Below the pieces are notes generated by a model, which searched no databases, was not told the origin of the DNA, and saw nothing but the letters and a program-made list of their open reading frames with translations. Position numbers and translations under genes: made by a program. DNA of 56,994 bases, taken from NCBI GenBank assembly GCA_002049455.2, contig KV918817.1:1-56994 (forward strand), given 5' to 3'. This DNA is from Porphyra umbilicalis. Its lineage: Eukaryota > Rhodophyta > Bangiophyceae > Bangiales > Bangiaceae. Of the stretch, positions 1 to 10,364 are shown piece by piece. The stretch's first letter is position 1; each line of letters starts with the position of its first letter.

Positions 1-1112
1 GAGAAAAGTCTGGCGAGCCAGCGACGAGGGTGACGACCAGCGGTTGGGGGGAAGGTGGGTGAGGGGGGCGCGGGGAGGGGAAGGCCGCTAGCAGCTGCCC
101 CGCCTGACGCCGACCCGGGCGCAGCCGCAACCAGCCACCCGGCCAGGAGCCGTCTCTCCGGGGGCACGAGCACCGCCATCGGCGGCGCACCGACGCGGCA
201 GCGGCCGCGGGGGCACGAGACGGGGAGGGGCGTTGTCACGGAAGGCATGGGGGCAACAAGCACCGCCGTCACCGGCGCGACAACGTCGCCGGCGGCCGTG
301 GGGGGTAATGGGGGGGGAGAAGGAGAGGCGAGCTCGGGCAAGAGCGGAGCGTTCAGGGCTGCCGGACGCACCCCTCTATTCCGCATCCGTGGGAGGGGGG
401 TCCGGAATTCGCACCCCCAGATCCTCGCAAATCCGCACCGTCAGAGGGGGGGGTGCTCCTGAGCACCGGAAATGAAGCGGTGCGGGAGCGTTATCGTGAA
501 CGACGGGGGGTCGGGACACCACCGGATCCGAGCGACGTTCAAAAGGTGCTCGAAATCAGAGAACATTCATATTTCTGTTCGAAACTTGCCCGTATTGCAA
601 CAGGGCGCCTCCCGGTGCGGATCCGCACCAGACTCGCCTTCGTGAAACAGCCTAGTCTTCCCAACCCAAACCCCGACCGGGAGAGTAGCTTGCTGGCAGT
701 GTTGCAAGGTGGGTCATTGGGCCGAGTGGTGCCTCACCTTGGACGTCTGCCTACGATACCGGTTGGTGATGGCCAGTCGCTGGTCCTCTCTCGGGACGCC
801 CTCGAGATCCTGCGATACCCAGCGGATGGGCCGGTGAGTATCCGTTGCCATTCCCAGCCAGGACTCCGGCTGAAGCAGCGAGGATTCGACGACGCTTAAG
901 AAGGGACCACCGCAGGCCGAGCCCGAGTGCGGACCGGCCACCTCCTCTGATTCCGAGGAGGGAAGCGAGTAACCACCGGTGTTGGGCCCTCCCCGCAGCG
1001 ACTTGTGGACCCAACCCGGGACGCGGTCGTGATGCCAGTACGCATCTGATCCCGACGCAAGGGGATCCGCCCTTGGGACGCGCCCCTCGCGAAAGGGCTG
1101 GGTGGCCGGACT
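1..1112. other. unrecognised segment upstream of gypsy pol
   Basis: No gene is recognised here. Short open frames at 55-462 and 453-899 on the plus strand have no motif I can name. The first is Ala/Gly/Arg-rich, as expected of chance frames in GC-rich DNA. The position just upstream of a gypsy protease would suit a decayed gag or 5' LTR, but I see no zinc knuckle, no primer-binding site and no matching repeat downstream, so this is only a guess from context. Confidence 0.3.
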
Positions 1113-1149
1113 GTGGTGGCCATTCTGACGGGGTCTAACTATCAGGTAG

Positions 1150-1491
1150 CCAGCCGCATCTGGTTGAACGCAGGGCGTGAGTTAGCTCTTCGCGTCATTG
1201 TCGACACGGAGTCGTGTGTCTCCCTAGTACGTGAAGCGCTACCTACCCTCAGAAATGAAGGTGGCAACCTTAGACGCGGCGACAGCCCAGCTATTTCACG
1301 TTAATGGGAAACTCCTTCCCATCACGTGCACCGTGACTCTCACGGTGCGAGTCGGCCCTTGCTCAACCCCAGTCACGTGTGGAATAGTGCGCGGCATGTC
1401 GGTCCCCCTACTTCTATGGACCGACTACACTGACGTACATGTCCCCAACATCTGCGGGCCCAAGGGGTACTTCCAGTTCCTAAATGGATGA
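1150..1491 (+). pseudogene. gypsy aspartic protease (retropepsin) remnant
   Basis: The retropepsin active-site block is visible as IVDTESCVSLV, with the catalytic Asp codon at 1,203-1,205. The family motif is D-T/S-G, so the Gly is replaced by Glu here, which should abolish activity. The second half, from 1,231 in another frame, ends with VPLLLWTDYTDVHVPN, matching the family's C-terminal block in which a Gly normally precedes the Thr-Asp. The frame change at about 1,230 and the altered active site mark it as dead. In a live element this enzyme would cut the Gag-Pol polyprotein inside the particle. The reverse transcriptase follows after about 500 bases of unclear sequence. Confidence 0.7.
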
Positions 1492-2009
1492 ATGTTCCTC
1501 ATCCTCTGGTGAAGAAAGACGGTGTCGTATGCCAGGGCTGACGAATGCGGCAAGGCTGGTGCCGCTAGTGAGGCGGACGCCTGGGTGCGTCTGGTTCGCG
1601 AGGTGGTTCTACCCCCGCGGTCCCGGGGGAACGTCCCACTACAGACGTTATTCCAAGAAAACGGAAACACTTGTCAGCGCCATCAAGTGTATGAGCGCCA
1701 TCGCGTGCATGCGGCAACTGGCACCATGGACTGCACCGACAACTAGACGTGATGGGTGGAAGTCACTCATACGGGGAATACGAGTGAGCGACCCCACAAG
1801 GGCATGGTTCTAGGGCATGCGTCGGACTACTCCGGTACGGTAGGCGCCATATCCCGAGAGGAATGAGCTGCAATCAGTCCCAGTCCCGCCACCGCGCCCG
1901 ACGCGACGGACCCCGTGGAAGAGCGCCATGTCCATACTTCGAACGTGCCCGAGGGGTTGCGGCCTCAAGTGCTCGCCGTATTATAAAAGCACCGGGCCCT
2001 CTCGAGTGA
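1492..2009. other. gap between gypsy protease and reverse transcriptase
   Basis: No domain is recognised. The plus-strand frames at 1,484-1,813 and 1,522-1,746 do not resemble a known retroelement protein. The length fits a decayed protease-RT linker. Confidence 0.3.
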
Positions 2010-3460
2010 ACACATGGGATCATCAAGGCCATGGAGCACCGGATGGAGTTGAAGCAGTGCTCCAAGCACGTCCGGCTCAACCCCTACCGGATGGGCTTTT
2101 GAACTAGGGAACTCATCAAGGCCCAAGTCGACGGATGGCTCAAGCTCGAAGTTATAGAGCCCAGCCAGAGTGAACGGGCTAGCCCGGTAATACTCATCCC
2201 GAAACCCGACGGGAGTCCCTGGTTCTGCATCGACTATCGGCAGTTGAACGAGCGGACAGTACGCGACTCGTACTCGTTACCCCGAATGGACGACTGCCTC
2301 GACCCCTTAGAGGATGCCCAGTTCTTCTCCACGTTGGACTGCAGCGCGAAGTACTGGCAGATCCCCATAGCCGAGAAGGATAAGCATAAGACGGCGTTCA
2401 CCTGCCACTGTGGGACATGCCAGTGCACCCGTCTTCCTTTTGGCCTGTGCAATGCCCCTGCAACTCCGCAGCGGGCTATTGACATGATCCTATTCTGAGT
2501 TAAGTGGAAGGTTGTGCTTGTCTACTCAGGCGACCGTACCATCTTCTCCGCCGATGCCGAGTCACACCTGCCCCACTTACATACGGTGCTCACCCTACTC
2601 GGGAGGCATGGGGTCACTCTCCAGGTACAGGGGTGTCACCTCTTCTGTAACGAGGTGGAGTACCTTGGCCATGTTGTGCGGCCGTGATGCTTAAGTGTGA
2701 ACAAGAAGAGCCTGAAGGCCATCAAGAAGGCCATCTTCCCCTAGACCCCAACTTAACGAAAGAGTTTCTTGGGTATGTGCAATGTCTACTGTCGGTTTAC
2801 GGTAGATTTTGCTAAGATAGCAAAGCCGCTGAACGACTTGAACAGCGTGAAGCTTCCGAAGAGGTTGAGCCCCTCAACCCCGGAGGAACAGGCCGCGTTG
2901 GACAAACTACGCGAACAGCTATGCCACCCACCCATCATTGCGATACCGCGCGAGGAGGGGAAGTACATCATCGATGTTGCTGCTACCTATGACCAGCTAG
3001 TGTGCAACCTACTACAGCAGCAGCCCGATGCCAAGTAACTTCCGGTAGGCTCCTTCAGTAAGGGCCTACTGCTGGCGGAGAAGAACAACACCGTCACCGA
3101 GATTGAGGGACTGTGTGTGGTGTGCGCAGTCGGTTTACTACGACCGTACATCTAAGGCACCAAGTTCCTCATTCGGTGTGACCACACGGCACTGAAGTGA
3201 ATACTAGCCACGACGGCCTGCACCAACAATCTACTCAAGCATTGGCGCATCCGCCTCTCGGAGTTCGACTATGAAGTGGAATACAGGCCCGGACCCCGAC
3301 ATGCGATGGCCGACGCGCTGTCCCGCATCCCGACTGAGGGGCTGCACACGGGACCAATCTTCCAGGAGATCCCCACAGTTGGTGTGACCACGCGGTCGGG
3401 GCAGTGCTCGACCCCCGACTGCCCGAGATCAGGGAGACCGCCCGCATACCCCTGGGGGAA
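2010..3460 (+). pseudogene. gypsy reverse transcriptase and RNase H remnant
   Basis: The RT linker starts near 2,010 (a KAMEHRMEL block leading to NPYRMG). RT motifs follow: SPVILIPKPDGS, CIDYRQLNE, FSTLDCSAKYWQIPI (motif A Asp present) and LPFGLCNAPATPQRAI. The catalytic Y-x-D-D block reads VLVYSGDRTIFS, so the first Asp of the pair is now Gly. The thumb contains FLGMCNVYCRF, and RNase H-like sequence ends in EFDYEVEYRPGPRHAMADALSR, a classic gypsy block before integrase. In-frame stops occur at several points between 2,095 and 3,200; one sits where the family has Trp (LK-stop-IL) and others where Gln would fit. The long frame itself is kept throughout. It would have copied element RNA into DNA. 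Confidence 0.88.
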
Positions 3461-4339
3461 TTAGTCCAGAAGCAGGCGACAAATGAGTTCTGCCAGGGGG
3501 TCAAGAAGGTACATGACACCCCTACGCCCACGCGCTTCTATGAGAACGCGGACGGGTTATTGTGCCGTCGAGGACACCGAGAGGGGACCCAACAGTTACT
3601 GTTCCCACAGCCCCTGGTCAAGGACGTGATTAGGGCGGAGCACTCATCCCCCTTGGCTGCGCATCCAGGTGGAACGCGCACGTACTAGACCCTGCGAGAC
3701 CAATACTACTGGCCCTCGCTGGAGGTGGATGTGTTCGAGTGGGTGGCAGATTGCCCCTCCTGTGCAAAGAACCGATTCATGGGTACGCAGAGTAAAGAGC
3801 TTAGAAGGCTGTTCCCGGCGACGGAACCCTTCAGAGCGCTGGCCATTGAATTACTTGGCCCCCTGCCCCGGACCCTCGAAGAATATGAGTACATCCTTGT
3901 TATCTGTGACCAATTTACGAAGGTCACTCGGGCGGTCCCACTTCGAGACATCACGGCTCTGGATGTTCTCAGCGCGTTCCTTGACACGTGTGTCGCCAGT
4001 TATGGGCTACCAGACTTAGTGCTGTCGGATAACGGACCGCAGGTCGGCGCCGTGCCATGGCAAGGCGTGCAGAAGGTCCTGGAGATTGACACCAACTATG
4101 CAATTCATCATCAGCCCCAGACTAATGGGCAGGTTGAACGGTTTGATAAGACCTTAGTCAGGCAGTTGCATCACCACGTAAGTGAACATCTAGTGACGAG
4201 GTCGCGGTACTTCAGTCTGGTAGTAACGGCCTGTAATTTTCAAGTTCATGGAAGGTACTCAGGTAGCGCGCGGGTGTTCCCATTCACGGTGAAGGGCACG
4301 CCCCGCGGCGGGCACCGGCCTGCTGTGACATATAGGTAG
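3404..4339 (+). pseudogene. gypsy integrase remnant
   Basis: The zinc-binding region is partly visible (HSSPLAAHPGGTRTY, then CPSCAKNR, the CX2C half), followed by the DDE core. The first catalytic position reads LAIELLGPLP where the family has Asp before Leu-Leu-Gly-Pro-Leu-Pro, so Asp is replaced by Glu. The second (LVLSDNGPQ) and third (TNGQVERFDKTL) positions are intact. A stop at about 3,688 separates the zinc part from the core in the same frame. Integrase would join element cDNA to the chromosome. The frame differs from that of the RT region, so a frameshift lies near 3,400. No chromodomain is seen after the core. Confidence 0.85.
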
Positions 4340-4500
4340 AGAGGCGACTGGTTCAAAACGTTGATGTCGTTCAGGCTTCCGGGAGTGACGACAAACAGGT
4401 GCCAAATTCAAAGGTGCTCGGCGCACGCAGTCTCGACGACAAAGCCACGCGAGCCCTTTCGACTCCGGTACGCGCCGGCCTTGCCCGTCGGGCACTACTG

Positions 4501-4915
4501 CTACTCCAAGTGGGTACAGTGAAGCGAGCTTATACAGCCATGAGAGCCACGCTCCGCGTTGCGCTCCATCATCTTCTGCAGCACGAACTGGTTGCGCTGG
4601 CGTAGGTACGTCGCTTCCAACCGCCACACTTTGTATTCTAGGAGAAGCTTGGTCTTTTGCGCCACGGTCGAACGACAAAGGCGCTCATACTCGTCCGAGC
4701 GAACGGCCGCCTCGCCGTACGCGATGAAGCGGAAGGCCGCCACAACCTTTGAAAGCGAGAGGGCCTGAAGGCGACTCGTCGCGTTGATGCGCCGCTGGAA
4801 GAACAGCTCGTCCTTGACGGCCAGGAAGAATCGTCGAAATACACTGCGCGGCACACGGAAGCGCGTCTCAAATTCACTGTCGTTGAAGATCAGCGGCTCC
4901 GCGTTGACCCATTAG
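4501..4915 (-). pseudogene. PIF/Harbinger transposase N-terminal fragment
   Basis: Read on the minus strand from about 4,915, the frame gives NDSEFETRFRVPRSVFRRFF, then RINATSRLQALSLSKVVAAF, FIAYGEAAVRSDEYERLC and LEATYLRQRN. This order (FRxxxxxF, then a Leu-Ser-Lys helix, then AYG...DEY...ST, then YLR) is the usual N-terminal part of PIF/Harbinger transposases in plants, oomycetes and algae. An in-frame stop lies just upstream (about 4,910), and the frame ends at 4,501 without any DDE nuclease domain, so this is a truncated relic. It lies opposite in strand to the gypsy and copia elements that flank it. Confidence 0.65.
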
Positions 4916-5489
4916 AAATTCGCGCTGGATGTTGAACAGACCTGGAAAAGTCACGCCGCTAGTTTGGCCGACGTCTGGAAACAGAACCGCGGTAGTGGCA
5001 ACGGCGGCATGCGTGGGCGGCGCGCGACAGTGTCCGAATCAGCAAAAGCGGACCCATGTGCGCCTACACCGCAGCGCAAACGACGGCGTCATCGTCCTCG
5101 GCCAGCAAAGAGGCAGCCCTGGACGGCCTCGTCTCGGCAGGTTACATAACAGCAGCGGAGGGGTGGGTCGCGGGCGAGCGCAAGCAGGTGTCCGTGGAGA
5201 ACGGTACACAAGAATGGGGGTCGTAAAAGTGGTTGGGTAGCAAACAAAGTGGGGCGGGTGCACGGATCGTGCGTCTCAAGCCGAGAACAGGAAACGTGGG
5301 GGCGAAGCGGAGACTTCGTGCAGGAGTAACAGAATAACAGAGTAGCTGAGAGCCGACGATGAAGGTGATGGACGGACGCGTGACAACGACGGGCGCGACG
5401 TCGACGGGGTTGGATACGTGTACGGTGCGGGAGCGTGTACCGAGCACCGACGGAACGAGCTCCCTTCTGTCAAATGGCACTGCGCTGTG
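4916..5489. other. no recognised feature
   Basis: This stretch lies between the Harbinger fragment and the copia element. Open frames at 4,929-5,240 (plus) and 5,142-5,480 (minus) have no recognisable domains. The last 318 bases do not match the candidate U3 at 10,372-10,689, although they occupy the position where a 5' LTR U3 would be expected. Confidence 0.4.
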
Positions 5490-5802
5490 GCTGCGGGCAC
5501 TGCCTTGACGAGGCTATAGCTGGCTGCCGCGGGGACTAGCCCCGGGGCAGAGGGGAAGAAGTGGGGGACCTTCTATCATCCATCTAGCCCGGGTGGAGGC
5601 GCAGCACGCGGGCGGCGTGCATGTGCGCAGAAGCAACGCGCGCAGGTGGCGCGCACGTGCGGAGAGATTCACAACAGGTTATGGGCCCAGGCCTACTGCG
5701 GCGCATTCCGTACGGACTGACGGAGAGCCCTTGGGCGTGGTTTGACCGGGTGCGGGGAGAGGCAGGTGACCCGGGGAGCACAGACGTGGTCGCTAACGCG
5801 AT
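5490..5802 (+). repeat. copia 5' terminal direct repeat
   Basis: This 313-bp block starts GCTGCGGGCACTGCC and ends TAACGCGAT. It matches 10,690-11,002 with no gap. Both edges are sharp: flanking bases do not match. It lacks the TG...CA ends of a whole LTR, so it is either a partial LTR (R plus some U5) or only the R region. Confidence 0.85.
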
Positions 5803-6034
5803 ACCGGACGACTTGCCCGACCTGGACCTACCGGCGGAGTTCGACCCGTCAACGAACCAAGGTGCGGCGGACGGGGAGACCCTGACGAGTGACCCAGGCA
5901 ACACGGTGGATGATAGCCACTGAGGTACTCTCAGCGGCTGGGACAGCGGGGCTGCGGACACTGGGACAGACGGCCCTCTGGGGCACCCAATCGGGTCCGT
6001 GCAAGGCTGTGACAAGATTCGGCAAAGAGCGACA
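5803..6034 (+). other. copia 5' leader
   Basis: This is the leader between the 5' repeat and the gag start. I looked for a primer-binding site matching initiator Met tRNA and found none convincing. If the repeat is only R, U5 would lie here. Confidence 0.4.
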
Positions 6035-7200
6035 ATGGCGGGGGGAAGCGATGCGGGGGCGCCGCGTGTGACGGTCAAGATCGACGCAACGAACTACCTG
6101 CAGTGGAGCTATGAGATGGAGCATACGCTGCGCTACCGCGGCCTGTGGGGCCTTCTTGCGCCCGTGGGGTCGACGGAAGCGGAGCCCATACTCAACGGGC
6201 CACTACGCAGCGGAGAAGGGGCCCCCCATGAGGCCGCCGAGCCCCACGTCCACGAGGAGTCGACAAAGCCAACGGAAAACGCGGGATCGGCAGACGACAA
6301 GGCGATGATGATAACGCGAGCAGCGGCGGCCGCAGAGCGGCATGCGCAGGGGCTCGAGGAACAAGATGCGCGGACGGCGCAAGAAACGGCGGTGACTCGA
6401 CAGGAGAAAGACATGCGAGAGGGGCAGGCTTGCGCCTTCGTTATGATGCACATCAAGGCTGACCATGTGGTGCGCTTGTGCGGGGTACGCACGGCGTGAG
6501 AGGTCTGGGAGGCCCTAGGTGACCAGTTCCGGTCAAAGGGACCTGCCCGAGAGATCAACCTACGCAACCGTCTGGACTCCATCGCAATGGGGGACAAGGA
6601 GCCCGTGGTCGCTTAGTTTAACCGCGGCTGGACCCTGGCATGGGAGCTGGAGGAGGTTGGAGCCATGATCAACGACCAGACGCTGCGGGCGGTGCTGCTC
6701 GCGGGGATGCCTGAGCGATATTCCATGACCTTTGAGGTGCTACAATCCAACAGGACAATGACCATCGAGAAGACGCTCGAGGACCTGCAGGCGGCGGAGG
6801 AGCGGCTCGTGCTCGCGCGCAAGCGGAAGACGAAGACCAACCGAGGGCATGGGGGCAATGCCGCCCTCGCGGCGACCGGAAAGCGGTCTGCGCATCGAGA
6901 CGCTCAACGCGATCACCGCTGGAGAAAGCCGCGATGCTACCGGTGCAACGAAACGGGGCACATCAAGCGCGTGTGCCCGAAGAAGGCGGCCGACGTGTCA
7001 TCCGCGGACGACAAGACCGACAGCGACTCGTCGGGAATCGCGATGCTCACGTACGCTACGGACGGGGCGGGGACCACGTTGGCCGCGGACATGGACGGTT
7101 GTGTGCCTACCACCAACGGCACGGCCGAGAGCCCCGTGCTCGAGTCCGCCATGATTGGCCTCGCAGCGGACGGCACGGGAACGGGGTCGCCTGTAGGGGA
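6035..7200 (+). pseudogene. copia Gag with zinc knuckle
   Basis: The ATG at 6,035 starts a protein whose KIDATNYLQWSYEMEHTLRY block matches the copia Gag N-terminus (NY..W....L...LW). The CX2CX4HX4C zinc knuckle CYRCNETGHIKRVC lies at 6,935-6,976 after a basic stretch and would bind genomic RNA. Gag would form the virus-like particle. Two in-frame stops break it: TGA at 6,497-6,499, just before EVWEAL where the family has Trp, and TAG at 6,614-6,616. The frame continues unshifted on both sides, so the stops are point mutations. It runs directly into protease in the same frame, the usual fused Gag-Pol arrangement of copia elements. Confidence 0.85.
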
Positions 7201-7636
7201 GGGAAATTGGAAGGTGGATAGCGGGGCATCGCATCACATGTGCGGAGACGCCTCGTTTCTCTCCGACCTCGAAAAGTGCGACCCGGTCACAATCTCGGTG
7301 GCTGTCGGGCAGGAGGTTGTCGCGACGTCGCGCGTGGTGGCCAAGCTGCGCGTGGCCGGGCCGAGAAAGCCGACAACACTCACGCTCAACAAGGTGCTAC
7401 CGGTGCCGGGAATGACGATGGCGCTGTTCTCGGTGCGGACCGCGGCAAAGCAAGGATACCGCTCAGAGTTCTCCGATCGCGGCGTGCAGATCCGCCGTGG
7501 GGTCAAGGTCATTCTCTCCGGACACGCACGCGGTGGTATCTATTCCCTCCCGCTGCTGGGGACGAGTGGGGAATCGACCAAGACGTCGCCATCCGGGACC
7601 GCGGCTGCAGCCGAAGAGGTAGGGGCGGACATCTGA
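7201..7636 (+). pseudogene. copia aspartic protease
   Basis: WKVDSGASHHMCGD carries the copia-type retropepsin motif D-S-G-A-S-x-H-M, with the catalytic Asp codon at 7,217-7,219. Downstream LNKVLPVPGMTMALFSV matches the family's L..VL.VP.....L.SV block. This domain itself looks intact, but it lies inside a polyprotein with stops before and after it (TGA at 7,634-7,636). It would process Gag-Pol. Confidence 0.85.
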
Positions 7637-8540
7637 CACCGGCGGTTTTGTCACCTGGGCGTGGACATGCTGCAGCACATTATTGACAAGAGCGACGGCA
7701 TCGACCTCTCTCGGTCATCTCTGGACGTGCTCAAGGGGCGCACGTGCGAGCCCTGCAATGTCGGCAAGATGATACGACAGCCGTTCAAGGCGGCGGATGG
7801 GGAGCGGACGACGCGCGCCTTGCAACTTGTGCACAGTGACGCGGCCAGTAAGATAGGTGTGCCCACGCCCAAAGGGAACGAATACCTGGTATCCGTGATC
7901 GACGACTTCAACCGATCAAAGGCGTGAGTGCCGGTGCCCACGAAGGGGCAGGCCAAGAATGTCATTATGCAAGTGGTCAACCTGTGGGAGAACCAGACGG
8001 GGTACAAGGTGCAGGCCATTTGGACGGATGACGGGAAGGAGTACAAGGGCGGGGAGTTTACGGCGCGGCTCAACGAAAAGGGCATAGAGCACCAGCGGTC
8101 CGCGCCGTACACCTCCCAGCACAACGGCATGGCGTAACGATACAACCGCACGGTGCAGGAGCGAACCAGCGCCCCGCTCTATGACGCTGGCTTGGACTTC
8201 AAATTCTGGGCCGAGGCGGCGACGACCATCAACACGGTCGCCAACTTGACGCCGCAGCGCCACCAGACGGCGACGTTGTACGAGCTCTTTCACAGGAAGC
8301 GACCCGACGTCTCCCACTCGCGCGTATTTGGGTGTCGCGCTTGGGCGTACAACCCGGCAAAGCTCCGACGCAAGGGGGACTCCCGAGGGACACCCGCGGT
8401 GTTCATCGGATACCCAGCAGGGACGAAAGGGTACCGCGTATTGATCGACGGGGCTGTGGTCGAACGCCGCGACGTCCTCTTCGACGAAGGGGAACGCGGG
8501 GCAGGACCTGGGATCCCGACGCACCAGGCCGAGCAGCTGG
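7637..8540 (+). pseudogene. copia integrase
   Basis: The GAG-pre/zinc region is HRRFCHLGVDM followed by CEPCNVGK (HHCC). A stop (TGA 7,634-7,636) replaces the Trp usual just before it. The core shows the first Asp in LVHSDAASK with VSVIDDFNR, and the second in WTDDGKEYKG. The third position should be Glu in the NGMAERYNRT-type block but is TAA at 8,135-8,137, so a stop sits exactly on the catalytic Glu. Another TGA lies at 7,925-7,927, where Trp is expected. SRVFGCRAWAYNP and GTPAVFIGYPAGTKGYRVL are typical C-terminal copia integrase blocks. Confidence 0.87.
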
Positions 8541-8836
8541 GGGAGGCGGACCCGCCGGGGGACAGTGGGTCGGAGACCGAAGACGGGGCCGGCGCAGGAG
8601 TGGAGCCAAGGACCTCAATCGAGGAGGCCACCGCGGCTGCCCGACTGCTTACAGGGCACGACGGGGGAGGCAAGTCCTCTGACGAGGAGCAAGACCCGGA
8701 TGACGAGGAGACGCAAGCGGCAGGCAGCGGCAAACAGCCGGTCGATGCAGCTGAGGCGGTGACCGCCAAGGGCCTCTTGTCAAGGGCGTTGGCGGTGCGG
8801 GGACGCGGAAATCCGAACAAGATGCGATTGTACTAA
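8541..8836 (+). other. copia integrase-RT linker
   Basis: An acidic, low-complexity linker (many Glu, Asp, Gly) lies in the same frame as the flanking domains. It ends with a TAA at 8,834-8,836. Such variable acidic linkers are usual between copia integrase and reverse transcriptase. Confidence 0.6.
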
Positions 8837-9880
8837 GCGAAGAAGGAGGCTGACTGGTCGGAGTTCGACAAGGCCGTCCAAGCCGAGGTGCAGTCGTTAT
8901 GGGACAACGGCACGTGGGAGCTTATGGACCTGCCCGACGGACAGTCGGTAACCCCGACAGAGATGCTCGCCGAGCGCAAGCGCGGCGCCGATGGGAGCAT
9001 CGACAAGTACAAAGGGAGATTCGTCGTGCGCGGCGATAAGCAAACGTACCTGGTCGACTACACAGAGGTGTGGGCACCCGTCGTGCGCTACACAACGCTT
9101 CGGGTTTTCCTTGCGTACTACATATCCAAGCGCATGACCATCGAGCAGACGGACGTCACCACCGCCTTCCTCAACGGGGACGTCGAGGAAAACATCTACA
9201 TCCGACAACCACTTGGATATGAACGTGGGGATGCGCCTAAGGTCTGCCGGCTGCGGAGGGCACTCTACGGCCTAAAGCAGGCAGCACGCGCGTGGTACAA
9301 CAAGCTGAAGGACACCCTAGACGAGATGGGGTTTCACCCGTGCCCCGAGGATCCTTGACTGTTCCGGCGCGGAACGGGGTTGACCGAGTGCCTCATCATC
9401 ATCGACGGTGACAACATGCTGGTGGCAGGAGCCACCAAGGAGACCGCGCTCGGTGGGCTCGCGGCTGTGACGAGCCGCTTCAAGGCACGTGAACTCGGAC
9501 GACCGAGCTACTTCCTAGGGCTGCACCTCGTCCACGACGACAAGGATGGGACGATGCATATGAATCAGGAGCAGTACGTGAAGACAGTACTCGAGCGGTT
9601 CGGCATGACCGATGCCAAGTCCGTGCGCCTCCCCATTGGTGTGGGCGCGCAGCTGGAGCGAACCGAGGGGCCGCTGACAGGGGAGGACCCCACTCTTTAT
9701 CAGGAGCTCGTTGGGTGTCTGAACTACCTGGCCACAGCCACGCGACCGGACATCGCCTTTGCGAATGGACGGCTGTCCCGGTTTGTGTCCGCACCCATGG
9801 TGGCACACCTGGCCGCAGCTAAGGTCGTGCTGCGATACCTTGCCGGGACCAAAGCCAAGGGCCTACTGTACCAACAGGAC
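8837..9880 (+). pseudogene. copia reverse transcriptase
   Basis: The RT_copia domain starts with the block ending NGTWELMDLPDGQSVT. It continues with YTEVWAPVVRYTTLRVFLAY, QTDVTTAFLNGDVEENIYI, CRLRRALYGLKQAARAWYNK, SYFLGLHL and YQELVGCLNYLATATRPDIA, all strong family blocks. The catalytic motif, normally Y-V-D-D, reads IIIDGDNMLVAG, so the first Asp is replaced by Gly and the Tyr is lost. A TGA at 9,356-9,358 sits at DP-stop-LF. The frame is otherwise unbroken. The enzyme would make element cDNA in the particle; this copy cannot. Confidence 0.88.
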
Positions 9881-10354
9881 GGAGCACTGGTCGGCTACAG
9901 CGATGCAGACTTTGCGGCAGACAAGGATACCCTATGATCAACCTCGGGGAATGTGTTCCTGATCTGAGGTGCAGCCGTGTCGTGGACGAGCAAGCTGCAA
10001 GGGTCGGTGGCAACCTCAACGACCGAAGCCGAGTATGTCTCGGCGGGCATGGCTGCCAAGGAGCTGGTCTAGGTCCAGCGCTTCTGCGGTTATCTGACGG
10101 GGGAAGCGCCGGACACGATGCTTCTCTGCGACAGCCAGAGAGCGTTGGCAATGATGGACAACGCGGTGTCAAGCGCGCGGACAAAGCACATTGCCGTCAT
10201 CCACCACTTTGTACGAGAGAAGGTGACGAGCGGGGAACTTAAGGTCCAGTACGTGAACACGACGGACATGACGGCGGACGTGTTGACAAAGGCGCTGGGC
10301 ACCATCGTGTTGAACAAATGCACGGAGGGCATGGGCATGCGACCCAGCGCCTAG
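9881..10354 (+). pseudogene. copia RNase H
   Basis: RNase H blocks are intact in sequence: GYSDADFAADKD, TTEAEYVSAGM, LLCDSQRALAM and RTKHIAVIHHFVRE, with the C-terminal TADVLTKAL that closes copia Pol. Three stops lie inside: TGA 9,935-9,937 (where RSTSG is expected), TGA 9,965-9,967 (where Trp is expected) and TAG 10,070-10,072 (KELV-stop-VQ, Trp expected). The natural stop is TAG at 10,352-10,354, eleven bases before the polypurine tract. Confidence 0.87.
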
Positions 10355-10364
10355 GCATGCCTGC

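Larger units (their letters stand above)
1113..4339 (+). mobile_element. Ty3/gypsy retrotransposon pol remnant
   Basis: Protease, reverse transcriptase, RNase H and integrase follow one another on the plus strand, the domain order of Ty3/gypsy (integrase last). Each domain is recognisable, but stops and at least two frame changes break the reading frame (protease at about 1,230, RNase H to integrase at about 3,400). No LTR pair was found, so only the pol core is delimited. Base composition is more moderate than in the array after 14.5 kb. Catalytic positions are altered in the protease, reverse transcriptase and integrase, so the copy is dead. Confidence 0.85.

Noticed and set aside
55..899. 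gag gene of the gypsy element
   Set aside because: No capsid pattern or zinc knuckle was recognised; position alone is not enough.
4916..5489. 5' LTR U3 of the copia element
   Set aside because: It occupies the right place but shows no recognisable similarity to the U3 candidate at 10,372-10,689.
6035..10354. TGA reassigned to Trp (variant genetic code)
   Set aside because: TGG is used freely for Trp in the same frame, TAG and TAA also interrupt conserved positions, and the retrotransposon ORFs use TGA as a conserved terminal stop in ATGANTGA.
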